A DNA stretch of 64,000 nt from Talinum fruticosum (taxonomy: Eukaryota > Streptophyta > Magnoliopsida > Caryophyllales > Talinaceae): the NCBI GenBank assembly GCA_021018815.1, contig JAITYX010000104.1, positions 682,001 to 746,000 of the forward strand, in the 5' to 3' direction. The notes under the pieces were generated by a model. That model was given only the letters and a program-made list of their open reading frames with translations. It had not been told where the DNA came from and made no database searches. Made by a program: the position numbers and the translations under genes. Shown piece after piece: positions 1 through 11,218 of this stretch (position 1 is its first letter; each line of letters opens with the position of its first letter).

Positions 1-365
1 GCTTAGTCTCCTTGGTAGTTTCATCAGAAATATAGCAATTGGTCCGATTAAATCTTACCTCTTGACCTTTGTCACACAATTGAGAGATGCTTGAGTAGAT
101 TGTACTTTAATCCCTTGACAAGGTAGACTGGGCTGACTAGATTGTCTCCTTTTCCAATCTTGCTTATCCCAAATATCTTGCCCTTGCTATCATCTCTAAA
201 AGTGACTTTGCCTCCCTTGTATTTTTCTAACTTAGAAAAGAGTCTTAAATCTCCCGAAATGTGGCGTGAGCATCCACCGTCCGGTACCAATGCCCTTTTG
301 TTCTTTTACGAGCTAGCTGCAAGTCGAAACAAACTAACCCTTCTCACTTCCTCTAACGAACCTAG
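1..365 (-). pseudogene. pol fragment of Cop-P: aspartic protease motif to pre-integrase
   Basis: Positions 290-72 encode the retropepsin-like segment typical of copia Pol, with the signature GCSRHISGD followed by a Lys/Gly-rich stretch and GLKYNLL. The catalytic triad, normally D-S-G, reads D-G-G (codons near 274-281), as in the other copies here; I suspect a CAG/CGG misreading rather than a real Ser-to-Gly change. The fragment is cut at 365 by the solo LTR that follows and at 1 by the window edge. Protease would process Gag-Pol in the particle; this piece alone cannot be functional. Confidence 0.85.
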
Positions 366-1918
366 TGAAGGTTTGCTCAGGAAGAGACTAAGTCACCCTA
401 GAGGGGGTGAATAGGGTGGTGGAAGATTTTTCTAAAAATCAAACTCTTTTGAACAAAGTACGGATAGAAGCGATTCTAAGTCTATATTGGGGTCGGAAAA
501 GTATGAACTCGGAATGCAGTGAAGAGTGAAGAAGTAGATTACAGTGAGACTTTGAATCTATCTCGAGTCTAGAATGTACTCAGAAAATGGCAACACGAAA
601 GTACGTGGAAACCCTCTTGGGGCAGAAAACCACGGACCGTGCTATTCAGAGCACGAAGTCAAATCCGCTATTTTGAGTCCACAAAATACGATAGACTGAT
701 CGAACCACTGAGTTGCTCCCTTAGACAACTCCTTACAAGTTTTCCTAGACTCAGAAATTCCCTTATTTGATCTAGTACTTCCTAGCTGAGATAACCCGTA
801 CAGCTAGGGACAAGCGAGCTGAATTAACCCTTACGGCTCAGTCAAGGGACCTTACTTATAGAGTAAGAGAGAGTGTTTGTAACTAAGTACAAGACCTTAC
901 AACTCAGAATATAATGAATTACAAAGTGGGAGTTGTAAGTAGAAGATTGAGAATGAATACAAAGACTTTTGATCAAGTATGTCTATTAACAATAGGTTCG
1001 GCAATCTTCAAATCTTGTGAGTTGGCTTCCTTTTATAGATGACCAAGCGGCTTAGCCGTTGTGTCCATCTTCCGACTTGAAGTTTCTTTATGACCGTTGT
1101 GTAGGATTTTCCGAGTCACTCGGAAAATATCCGTTGATATGTGAACGTTAAACAACGGCTCTTGAATTCCTTGGAAGTGCCTAAAACCGCTGGTGGTGTC
1201 TTCAAAAGTAAGGTGGAAACCACCGTTGAGCTTAGCGTTGCGGATTTCCATTTCGGAAACAGACAACCACGACACGAGTGTTCGAGGCTAGGTCAAAGGT
1301 TGAAAAAGCCTTGCCGGCTAGTGATTTGACGTTTTGAAGCCGGTTAGTTTTGTATTTCAAATATAGGATAGCCTCGTTTGAAACACCTACAAAAGTAAAT
1401 CAATTTGGTTCGAAAGTATAAAATACTTTGGTCCAAGATTAGACACGAGATAATAATATAATTAAGATAATAAAGTGGCTAATTATCCGGGTCGGAAAAG
1501 GAATGGAATTTTCCGAGTCTAGTATTCATAATACTCAAAATTCCATATGAGTTATTCTAAAAGTAAATCAAGTCAAATATGAAATATCAAAGTAGACAGG
1601 ACTTGATCTAGACTAAACATAATTCAAACTAAGATACCGAGTTAGAGCGCAGAAAAGATAATGTTTGAATCATGCGATATGTCCGAGTGTTAAGTGACTC
1701 GGAACCGAGTGAACCATGTAGAGATGATTTACGAGTCACACGAGTCATGCATAAATGCGTGAGATAGTTTCTATAACATTTAAAGAAAGTACAATATCAC
1801 TCGGAAAAGTTTCTAAGATACACGGAATGACTTGGAATCAAAACTCTATAAGTAAGAAAGTCTTATACCGATTCCCTTGATAGAACTCGAAATGTGCGGA
1901 GTAAAGTCTAAGTCTTCA
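366..1918 (-). mobile_element. solo copia LTR (LTR-1) inserted in Cop-P
   Basis: A 1553 bp LTR in minus orientation, reading TGAAGGTTTGCTC on the plus strand at its left and ending GTCTTCA at its right. It is flanked by cctag (361-365) and cccag (1919-1923), a 5-bp target duplication differing at one base of a CAG word. The Cop-P coding sequence resumes exactly after it. Inside are the family hallmarks: the CACCCTA...TAGGGTG inverted repeat at one end, a TATA region and the CAAAGTAT/ATACTTTG hairpin. A solo LTR forms when the two LTRs of an insertion recombine and lose the internal part. Confidence 0.93.
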
Positions 1919-1923
1919 CCCAG

Positions 1924-2725
1924 TAACCCCTTTACTGTGGTCATTTTCCGAGGAAGAAGACTCTCGGGAACCCAGATTTGAATAACTTTAGGTCCGGTCG
2001 GATTCTCGAGTCTTCCTTTTTGAAAACCGAGTCCGTGTCTCTTTCTTTTGACAATCTTTTCTTTTATAAACCGGTGGAGAAGGTTTTCTCCTGAAAGCTG
2101 GTCCGGGCTCAGTCCTCTTTTCATTCTTATGAATAGGACCATGCTTAGCCTTCCTGAACTTCACGGTTCTAGAATCCTTTTGAAAAGATCCGAGTAGGAA
2201 TTAGATTCCTCCTCTTTGTTAAAACCAAGTCCTTCTTTTCGAAGGAGACACATTGAGACCGTAAAAGCATGTTAATGTTTTTCGACCTTGAGTAAACTTT
2301 AAAACAAGTTCTTGAGACTAGTTAAGCTTTTGCTTCGGTACTCATTTTCTCTTCGAGTGTCTCGGACTAAGTGTCATTAGCTTGAGTACTAGTCTTGAGC
2401 TCTCTTAGAGTAAGTCTTAGTTTTTCTAATTCATTTTTCAAAGAGATGCTCTCGGACGTGATAGACTCAAATTGTTCTTTAAATTCGGAGGAATCGGAAT
2501 TGGACTTCTCTTCCAAAGTATAAATATATTTAGCTAAATCAACTTTGGAAAACTTGAGGAAATATTTAATTACCTCCCGAGAATTCGTTTCCTCATTGTC
2601 GGAGTGATTAGAGTCCGACTCGGATTCAGCTTACGAGTCCGATAGAGCCATCGGACACTTTGAGTCGTCCGAGTCCTCATCTTCTTCGAGATAAGTTTTC
2701 ATCACTCCATTTGGTGATCATAGCC
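1924..2725 (-). pseudogene. gag C-terminal part of Cop-P (linker and coiled-coil region)
   Basis: Read on the minus strand, this runs from an acidic Ser/Asp-rich linker (around 2690-2600), through the FLKFSKVDLAKYIFTLEEK-like segment (around 2575-2515) and a Leu/Glu/Lys-rich probable coiled coil (2500-2290), to a basic segment before protease (around 2140-1930). The same order occurs in Cop-Q, R, S and T. Frames are broken several times, mostly at CCGAG/ACTCGG words. In SIRE-type elements this region links Gag to protease and probably helps assembly; that role is inferred. Confidence 0.75.
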
Positions 2726-4912
2726 TGAAGGTTTGCTCTTGGAGAGTATAAATCACCCTAGAGGGCGGTGAATAGGGTGATTAGGAAACTTGCTTGAATT
2801 TAAAATAGATATGAATATGAGGTGAGCATGAAGCAAGGTTAAACTCGGAAAAGCATAAACTCGGAATTCGAGTAGCAGTGAAGAAACATATTAAACAGAA
2901 TTCTTAAACTATCCGAGTCTAGAATGTACTCGAAAAGTAATAGCTCATAAAGTACGTGGAAACCCTCCTAGGGCGAGAAAACCATGGACCGTGCTAATCC
3001 AAGCACAAAGTCGAATCCACTATTTTGAGTCCACAAAATACGATAGACTCGACTTGACCTGAGTTGCTCCCTTAAACAACTCCTTACAAGTTTTCCTAGA
3101 CTCGAAATTACCTTATCGGATCTAGTACTTACTCGAAGGTTTGCTCGGGAGAGTCCGAGTCACCCTAGAGGGAGGGTGAATAGGGCGATGGAAGTTTTCG
3201 TGGAAACGTTAGCTCTTTTGATAACGAAGAGACAGAGACGGAGTTCCGAGTCAAACAACGAGGTCACAAAAGCTTAGACTCGAAATGCTAGCACGAATAA
3301 ATAAGCAAGTCAAGCAGGAGTAATATGACTGTCCGAGTCTAGAATGAACTCGGAAAGATAACACTTAGAAATTACGTGGAAACCCTCCTGGGCGGAAAAC
3401 CACGGACCGTGCTAGTCCAAGCACGAAGTCAAATCCACTATTTTGAGTCCAGAAAATACCGTGAACCGATCGAACCCGAGTTACTCCCTTAGACAACTCT
3501 ATACAAGTTTTCCTAGACTCATAAATTCCCTTATCCGATCCAAGTACTTCCTAGTTGAGATAACCCTTACAGCTAGGGACAACTAAGTTGAGTTAACCCT
3601 TACGGCTTAGTCAAGGGACCTTACAGAGAAAGTAAGAAAGAGTTTGTAACTAAGTATAAGACCTTACAACTCGAAAGTAATAAATTACGAGTAGGAGTTG
3701 TAAGTAGAAGATTGAGAATGTATACAAAGACTTTGGGCAAGTATGTGTATTAACGATATGTTCGGCAATCTTCAAGTCTTGTGAGGTAGCTTCTATTTAT
3801 AGATAACCAGGCAGAGTAGCCGTTATGTTCATTTGCTGACCGAGAGTCCTTTGTGACCGTTGACATAAGCTTTCTCAGTCACTCGTAAAGTATCCGTTGT
3901 AATGTGAACGTTGGACAACGGTTTAACTCTCGTGGAAGTCCCAAAACCACTTGGTGGTGTCTTGAAAGATAAGGTGGAAACCACCGTTAAGCTTAGCGTT
4001 CCAGTTTTCCAGATTTGGAAACAAACGGCTCCGACACAATCTTCTAGGACTCGGAGCGAGAGAAGGTGAAAAGCCATGTATGTCTGGTGGTTTGACGTTA
4101 CGAAGCCGGTTACTTTTGTGGTTTGAAAAAGGTATATCCTCGTTTGAATAACCTACAAAAGTAAATCAATTTTGGTTCTCAAAGTATAAAATACTTTGGT
4201 CCAAGGTTAGACACGAGATAATAAAATAATTATGATAATTAAACAACTAATTATCCGAGTCGGAAACGAAATGGAATTTTCCGAGTCTAATATCCATATA
4301 GCTCAAAATTCCATCCGACTAAGTCTAAGCGAAGAATCAAGTTATATAAAGAATATCGAGTGAAGTAACTTGATATAGACTAAGCATGAAACGGACTAGA
4401 GATACCGACTATAACAACATGAAACTTATAACCGAAGTCGGATCCGAGTGAGGAAAGATGAAATACTAGTCTATTCAATATGCGATAAATCTGAGTGATG
4501 AGGGACTCGGAACCGAGTGAGATACGCATATCGCTTTTCGAGTCATTCAAAGATAAGCAAGAAATACACGAAGTAAAAGTCTGTATCACTTAGATAAGAT
4601 ACCGTATCACTCGGAAAACTCTATATGTAATTCCCGAACCATGAAGTCGGACCCGAGTTTAAGTGTGTGAATACGAGTGTTTGAACATGTAATAATTCGA
4701 GTGTTGAGTAACTCGGAACCGAGTTAGTACAAGTATGCTTTACGAGTCGATCGAGTCACACAAAGACATATGAAGTAATAAATGCTATATCACTCAGAAA
4801 ACTTTCTAAGGTACATAGAATGAATTGTAATCAAAACCCTATAAGAGAAGAGATCTTATACTCGATTCCTGGATGGAACTCGAAAAGTGTAAGTATAAAG
4901 TCCGAGCCTTCA
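2726..4912 (-). mobile_element. composite solo copia LTR (one LTR nested in another)
   Basis: Flanked by a perfect 5-bp duplication, tagcc (2721-2725 and 4913-4917), so this began as one LTR insertion into Cop-P gag. At about 2187 bp it is some 600 bp too long. A second LTR start (tcgaaggtttgctc) appears at 3133 after about 400 bp, and its copy runs to about 4620. There it lacks its own terminal bases and passes directly into the tail of the outer LTR (resuming near 4626 at gtaattc). The middle of the outer LTR is missing, so nesting was followed by deletion or unequal exchange. Confidence 0.82.
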
Positions 4913-4917
4913 TAGCC

Positions 4918-5853
4918 TTCTTCTTCTTTCTGTCCCTCTTTCTCCTTGGACAGTCGTTGACTATGTGATCTTTGCTGCCACATTTAAAATAGCTAGACTT
5001 CTTAGTTAAAGATAACTTTGAAGGGGAAGAGTGTTTACCTTTTCTATCCTTTTTATCTTTCTTGTGGAACTCATCTCTTGGCCTTTTCTCCCATCTCTTG
5101 TGCTTCATCATTCTTTCGAAGCCTCGAGCAATAAGTGCATGGGATCTTCTTCGAGTCCGTCGAACTCCGATGTTCTTCTCTGCTTTCTAAGGCCTTCAGA
5201 CATAATATTATTTTTAGTGCCGACCTCAGCATCCTCTTCTTCCGAGATGGATCTCATGGGTGACAAGCTTCCCAATGAGTTCGTCTTGCTTTAATAGAGA
5301 AAGGTTTTGGGCTTCCTCGATGGCTGTCACCTTGGGACCCCATCTTCTCTTACGTAGACTTCTTAAAATCTTTCTACAAATTTCTTCATGGGAAATCTTT
5401 CTACCTAAAGATTTGAGATTGTTAGTAATCTCGGTGAGGCGGATGAACATCCGAGTGATGTTTTCTTCCGGCTCCATCTTGAACAGACTCATATTTGTGA
5501 AGATATTGACTTATCTTCGCTTGTCTTATTTGGCTTGTTCCTTCATATGTGTTGACAAGAGTGTCCCACACTTCCTTTGTTGTGTCACAAGTCGACACTC
5601 TATTGTATTCTTCCGAGCTGATGGCGCACATCGGAATGTTCATTGCTTTAAAGTTCTTTCCGAACTTTTACGCCTCTTCAGTGGTGTACTTGAGCTTTGG
5701 TTTAGGCACGAGTCTTGTTTCCTCCATCTTCATCGTGATCCAAGAGAAAGCATTCCATGAGCTTCTTCCAAGTGTACAAAATTTGATCCTTTAAACTTTG
5801 GTGGTCTCGTCGGAAGATCTTCCTTCATCGAACTCTCCATTGTTCTAAGCCTT
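4918..5853 (-). pseudogene. gag N-terminal part of Cop-P (UBN2 core and zinc knuckle)
   Basis: Minus-strand pieces match copia Gag: a capsid-like core with SSEEYNRVSTCDTTKEVWD and TLVNTYEGTSQ (5643-5540), LFKMEPEENITRMFIRLTE and KILRSL (5492-5330), then a basic segment and a zinc knuckle with FKCGSKDHIVNDCP (about 5000-4940), in which the first Cys of CX2CX4HX4C reads Tyr. The start codon used by the other copies is AAG here (5851-5853), so initiation is lost. The frame breaks at several CCGAG-type words. The role would be capsid formation and RNA binding. Confidence 0.88.
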
Positions 5854-5900
5854 TTGATCTTTAAACCTTTAGATTGTTAGATCCTTTCCGAAAGGCTAAG

Positions 5901-5913
5901 CGTTGATACCAAT
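5901..5913 (-). other. primer-binding site of Cop-P, aberrant
   Basis: It lies immediately inside the LTR end. On the minus strand it reads ATTGGTATCAACGC, whereas plant copia elements use TGGTATCAGAGC, complementary to the 3' end of initiator Met tRNA. The first seven bases fit; the CAGAGC core is respelled. Confidence 0.8.
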
Positions 5914-7212
5914 TGAAGGTTTGTCTGTTGGAGAGTCTTAGTCACCCTAGAGGGGGTGAATAGGGTGATGAGGAAATTTAAACAATAAATGGAGGGTTAA
6001 AGTTTAAATTGAATAATCAAGACTATCTAAGTCTAGATTGGACTCGAAAAAGTGTTAACTCAAAAATACGTGGAAACCCTCCAGGGCGGAAAACCACGGC
6101 CGGTGCTAATCCAAACACCAAGTCAAATCCACTATTTTGAATCCACAAAATAAAGTAGAAAGACTCAACTAGAATTGCTCCCTTAGACAATTCCATACAA
6201 GATTTTCATAGACTCGAAGTTCCCTTATTTGATCTAGTACTTCCTAACCGAGGTAACCTTTATAGTTAGGGACAACCGAGCTGAGTTAACCCTTACAGCT
6301 CAGTCAAGGGACCTTACTTAGAGAGTAAGAAAGAGTTTGTGACTGATTACAAGACTTTACAACTCATAAAAGTGTTAAGTTCAGACTGGGAGTTCTAAGA
6401 AGAAGATTGAAAAAGTATTATACAAAGAGATATAATTTCAGCAATGGGTTCAGTAATCTTAAAGTCTTGCAAAGTGGCTTCTATTTATAAATGACCAAGC
6501 AGATTAGCCGTTGTGAATATCTTCTGAATAGAAGTCCTCTCGTGACCGTTGTAATCGGTTCTTCCGAGTCCCTCGAAATGACCCGTTGAGATGTGAACGT
6601 TGTGCAACGGCTCTTGACTCCTTAAGATGTCCCAATCCACTCATGGTGTCCGAAAAGTAGGGTGGAAACCACCGTTGAGCTTAGTATTGTATATTTCCAG
6701 TTTTGGAAACAAATAATCCCGACACATTGTCTAGGCCTTGTTCAAAAGTAGAAAAGCCTTATCTCCCGGTGATTGACGACTTGAAGCCGATTACTTTTGT
6801 AATTCAAAACATAGGATAACCTCGTTTAGATAACCTATAAAAGTAAACTAATTTTTATTCTCAAAGTATAAAATACTTTGGTCCAAGATTAGGCAGAGAT
6901 AATAATTTAATTAAGATAATTAAGGCATAATTATCCGAGTCCTAAAAGAGTGGAATTTTCCGAGTCTAATATTCATTATACTTAAATTCCATCCGAGTCG
7001 ATCTAGAGAAAGATCAAGTTAGAAAGAGAATAACAAAGTATACATACTTGATCGAGACAAACATATTTCAATCAAAACATGCTTATTTAGAAAGTTGAAT
7101 TAACGTTGTAATTCACTTTAACTTAGAATATGAAGTCGAACTTAGTTTGAAAGAGTTAGAGTGAATGTTTGAACATGCGATAAATCTTAGTGATGTCCGA
7201 GTGACTCGGAAC

Positions 7213-8948
7213 TAAAGACTCAGGTATGACTGGCTAACCCCTTGAATGTGTTTTGATTTCATGCATTCATCTAAATTTAGGATAAAGCAAGAAGTATCCT
7301 AAAAGAAATTCATTTAACTAAGTCATATGCTTTATAATTCATCATTTCAATATGATTTATTCTTGATCGAACTCGGACTTAAGCATATTAACATTATCTA
7401 ACTAAGTCCGACCCACTAAGTCGGACTTAGACTTAGAAAGTAGAATCCGAGTTAGTTATGACAGATCGAGTAAGTCCGACCCACACGAATCCGACCTACT
7501 CGGAATACCCACTCGGATCGACCCACTTAGAACTCACACTCGAGATCCGATCCACTCGGAACTCGGACTCGGATTTTAACCCACTCGAATTCGGACTCGG
7601 ATCCGACCCACTCGGAACCAGATTCGACCCACTCGGATCCGACCCACTCGGAACTCAGATTCGACCCACTTAGTAAGACTCGGACATTTAGTTTGCCTAC
7701 GCTATTATTTGTTTAATTATGCGTAATTGTAAAATGTCTATATAACTCTTATGCCCATTGAGATTGAATGATTTATTTATGAGTTTTAGCATATCCGGAA
7801 TCCGAGTATATTGAATATTAGACTTGAAATATTTCGATTAATATATTAAGGTAATTAGTCATTAAATGCTTTATTTAGACTAATCCTTCTCTAATTATGG
7901 ACCAAAGTATATCTATACTTTGAGAACCATTGTGCTTAATGTTTTTGTAGGTTTTTCTAATGTCAATTATCCGAAGAAAAGCAAAAACAAAAGGCTTCGA
8001 TCTGTTAAAGCACTGCGAGACAAAAAGTTGGAATTTCTAGAAAAGCTCGGAACTTATCGACGACCTTGTGCATTCTTGTTTTGGGTAATATTTTATTTAC
8101 GAGTCTAACGGTCTTTTCATTCTGCTTTTCAGTTTACAAAAGCTGGAAAAAGAGTTGTTGGAAGCTAGGACCAAGGCATAACGACTATTTCTAGGTGGTC
8201 CAGAAATCGAGTGACTCGGACTATCCGATTACAACGGCTAGTTGACTCGGACGGCTTCAACGAAAAACGTTGGAGGCTCAACGGCTATGTCTCTTCAAGG
8301 CGGACTATTTATAGAAGCCTTAGCACAAGATTTCAACTGACGAAGGGAAGAAAAAGAGAGACCATATTGAACATCTTCTCTAGCATACAACTCCCAAACT
8401 GTAATTCTAATATTCCGAGTTGTATTTTTCGAGTTAGTTGTATTGCAATTCTTACTACTCTTCCACTCTTTCTCTCGACCGAGTTGTAAAGGTTACCTCA
8501 ACTTAGTTGTCCCAAACTGTAAAGGTTACCTCGGTTTGGAAGTACCAAGTTATATAAGGGAACTTCTAACCACGGGAAAAATTGGAGGATCCCAAGTTGA
8601 TAAGGTAATTTCAACTTGGAAGTACTAGGTCGATCGGATAAGGTAAATTCCGAGCACGGGAAAATTGTAATAGATTTGTTTTGGAACAAATCTGGGTAGT
8701 CATATTCATTGTAATTCAGGATTCAATTAGTGGATTTCACTTAGTGTCCGGATTGACACTGTCTCGTGGTTTTCCGCCCTAGGAGGGTTTCCACGTATAT
8801 TTGAGTTTACACTTTTACGAGTCTAATCTAGACTCGGAATCTATTTTTATCTCTATTCAGTGCAAAGATTGTGATTTTCTCAAAAATCTTCCATCACCCT
8901 ATTCACCACCCTCTAGAGTGACTTAACTTCTCCAAGAGCAAACCTTCA
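7213..8948 (+). mobile_element. solo LTR of a diverged copia subfamily, with internal minisatellite
   Basis: It starts taaagactcagg (TGAAG with one change) and ends ccttca. The flanks are ggaac (7208-7212) and agaac (8949-8953), a 5-bp duplication differing only at a CAG/CGG word. The length of 1736 bp exceeds its relatives because of a CCCACTCGGA-rich tandem array near 7455-7690. It keeps the family hairpin (7903-7922), the end inverted repeat and the gtggttttccgcc block, but much of the sequence between differs from the other LTRs, so it is a separate and probably older lineage. Confidence 0.85.
7455..7690 (+). repeat. degenerate minisatellite in LTR
   Basis: Irregular tandem repeats built from cgacccactcgga and aactcagattcg-like words, with units of about 12-26 bases. 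It is open in one plus frame (7458-7673), but that reading is low-complexity and not a gene. No other LTR in the window carries the array. Confidence 0.8.
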
Positions 8949-9150
8949 AGAACTATCGAGTGAATTCATGAACAAGAGAGTGCTTTCGAGTTGGTCGAAT
9001 CAAACGAAAACATGTGCAATAGTTTCGTAACACTCGGAAAAGTTTACGTAACACTCGAATTACTTGAAATCAAAGCCTAGAAAGGATGAGATTTGTACCT
9101 GATTCCTTGTTAGTAATCAGAATAATATAAATGCAAAGTCCGAGTCTTCA

Positions 9151-9614
9151 AAAAAACTAAGATGGACGATATTGAATATTTGTGCGAAATGATTGTAGTG
9201 TAATTTAGTTAGACTCTTATGTTGATCCGAACGGAACGAATCATCCATGGAGGTAAATCTTTTCCTTCTAGTCAATAGGATAACAAGTTATAAATTTTAA
9301 GTCAGTATATAGACATAAGTTAATGAGTTTGATATTAATGAACTCTATAGAAGAGTCATCTATTGGAATAATACTCTTACCGAGCTACTCGATAAGAAGT
9401 AGATCTATGTCGAGAGAATCAGTAATATTGAAGGAAAATTGGTGCAAAAGTTGTAGATACACTTCTTCATAATGGAATCCACGAACAACCAACGATAAAC
9501 GGTCATAATAAAGTTTACAAGTCACTTTCAAATGTAATTAAAGCTAAAGTATGAAGATTGCATGAGACTTTACTTGGTAAACTTGTCTATTATTTCACTA
9601 GTTCCATCATTGTT
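9151..9614. other. AT-rich spacer between Cop-P and Cop-Q
   Basis: 464 bases with no copia similarity, no long frame and no recognised RNA gene. It is probably the older DNA that both neighbours inserted next to. I cannot say more. Confidence 0.6.
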
Positions 9615-11218
9615 TGAAGACTCGGACTTGACACTTACATTTTTCCGAGTTCCATCAAGGAATCAGGTATAAGACTTCATCTCTTATAGGGTTTTGATTT
9701 CAAGTCATTCCATGTGCCTTAGAAACTTTTCCGAGTAATATAGCATTTTCTCCGAGTGTTATAGAAACTACTATATTTGTTTACGCTTGATTCGATCGAC
9801 TTAGAAAGCATACTTCTACATGCCACTTAACACTCAATTCCGAGTCACTCAACACTCGGGCATATCGCATGTTTAAACACTTTCTTTCACGCGCATAAAC
9901 TCGGCTTTGACTTTGTGTTCCGGGAATTATATTGTTAATTCACTATTCTAACTCGAGCATATTTTGTTTAAACTTTGTTTATTCTAGATCAAGTTTGTTG
10001 ACTTTGATATTCTTTATCCGACTTGATTATATTCTAGATTGACTTAGATGGAATTTGAGTATCATGGATATTAAACTCGGAAAATTCCATTCCTTTTCGA
10101 CTCGGATAATTAGTCACTTAATTATTTTAATTAAGTTATTATTCGTGTCTAATGTTGGACCAAAGTATTTTATACTTTGAGAACCAAATTGATTTACTTT
10201 TGTAAGTTATTCAAACGAGGCTATCCTATTTTTGAATTGCAAAAGTAACCTGAGCTTCAAAACGTCAAATCACCAGGTGACAAGGATTTTCCCACCTCGA
10301 TCTAACCCCGGACATCGTGTCGGGGTTGTCCGTTTCCAAAGCTGGAAATCTGCAACACTAAGCTCAACGGTGGTTTCCACCTTACTTTTCAAGACACCAC
10401 CAGGTGGTTTTGGGACTTCCAAAGGAGTCAAGAGCCGTTACCCAACATTCATATCTCGAACGGATATTTTCCGAGTGACTCATAAAATCCATTACAACGG
10501 TCACAAAGGACTTCCACTCGGAAGATGGACACAACGGCTGAGCTGCTTGGTCATCTATAAATAGAAGCCATCCCTCAAGACATGAAGATTGTTGAACCAA
10601 TTGTTAATACACATACTTGGGCAAAAGTCATTGTATTCATTCTCAATCTTCTACTTACAACTCAAATTACGTATTTAATATTTCTCTAACTTATAAGGTC
10701 TTGTACTTAGCTAAAAACACTCTCTTTCTTACTCTCTAAGTAAGGTCCCTTGACCGAGTTGTAAGGGTTAACTCAGCTTAATTGTCCTTAAATGTAAGGG
10801 TGATCTCAATTAGGAAGTATTAGATCGGATAAGGTAATTTCTAAGTCTAGGAAAAACTTGTAAGGAGTTGTCTAAGAGAGCAACTCGGGTTGAGTCGATC
10901 TACTATATTTTGTGGACTCAAAATAGTGGATTTGATTTCGTGCTTGGATTAGCACGGTCCGTGGTTTTCTTCCCCGGGAGGGTTTCCACGTACTTTCGAG
11001 TTATTAATTTTCGGAGTGCATTCTAGACTCGAGCAGTTTTAAAGTTATGTTTAATTTGCTCCTTCTCTCTTTCTTGAACTCGAGTCGGTGCTTTTACGAG
11101 TTCATCCTTGACTCCCGCTTACCTCGAGTCATATCTATTTTAAATTTCAAGCAAATTTCATCATCACCCTATTCACCCTCCTCTAGGGTGACTTAGCTTC
11201 TCCAAGAGCAAACCTTCA
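9615..11218 (+). repeat. 5' LTR of Cop-Q
   Basis: 1604 bp, TGAAGACTCGGACTT...AACCTTCA. It contains the conserved hairpin caaagtattttatactttg (10161-10179), a TATA box (10555-10564), the cacggtccgtggttttc block and the terminal inverted repeat CACCCTA...TAGGGTG (11165-11190). The PBS follows directly. The preceding five bases are ttgtt; no partner exists because the 3' end is missing. Confidence 0.93.
10555..10564 (+). promoter_or_regulatory. TATA box of the copia LTR promoter
   Basis: ctataaatag inside ggtcatctataaatagaagcc, found at the same place in essentially all LTRs of the family and far better conserved than its surroundings. It is the likely pol II core promoter, giving an R-region start roughly 30 bases downstream. 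The start position is inferred. Confidence 0.75.

Larger units (their letters stand above)
1..9150 (-). mobile_element. Cop-P: Ty1/copia (SIRE-like) element, left end outside window
   Basis: A copia element read on the minus strand. From high to low coordinate it has a 5' LTR (5914-9150, interrupted), a PBS-like site, gag (4918-5853), more gag (1924-2725), then the protease/pre-integrase segment (1-365), where the window stops. Three solo LTRs have landed in it and account for the breaks; each is flanked by a 5-bp duplication or near-duplication. Pol beyond the pre-integrase region and the 3' LTR are not visible, so completeness cannot be judged. Confidence 0.9.
5914..9150 (-). repeat. 5' LTR of Cop-P, split by another LTR
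   Basis: In minus orientation the LTR occupies 5914-7212 and 8954-9150, about 1.5 kb once the insertion is removed, and ends with GTCTTCA at 9150. The insertion at 7213-8948 is a plus-strand solo LTR of a diverged subfamily. The TATA-like ctatttataa (minus: ttataaatag) is near 6481-6490. The outer flank (9151 onward) is not copia, so 9150 is the real element end. Confidence 0.87.

Noticed and set aside
5260..5760. 166-codon plus frame
   Set aside because: Antisense of the Cop-P gag core; the minus strand carries the recognised motifs.
7458..7673. 72-codon plus frame with repeats
   Set aside because: A translation of the minisatellite in the 7213-8948 LTR.
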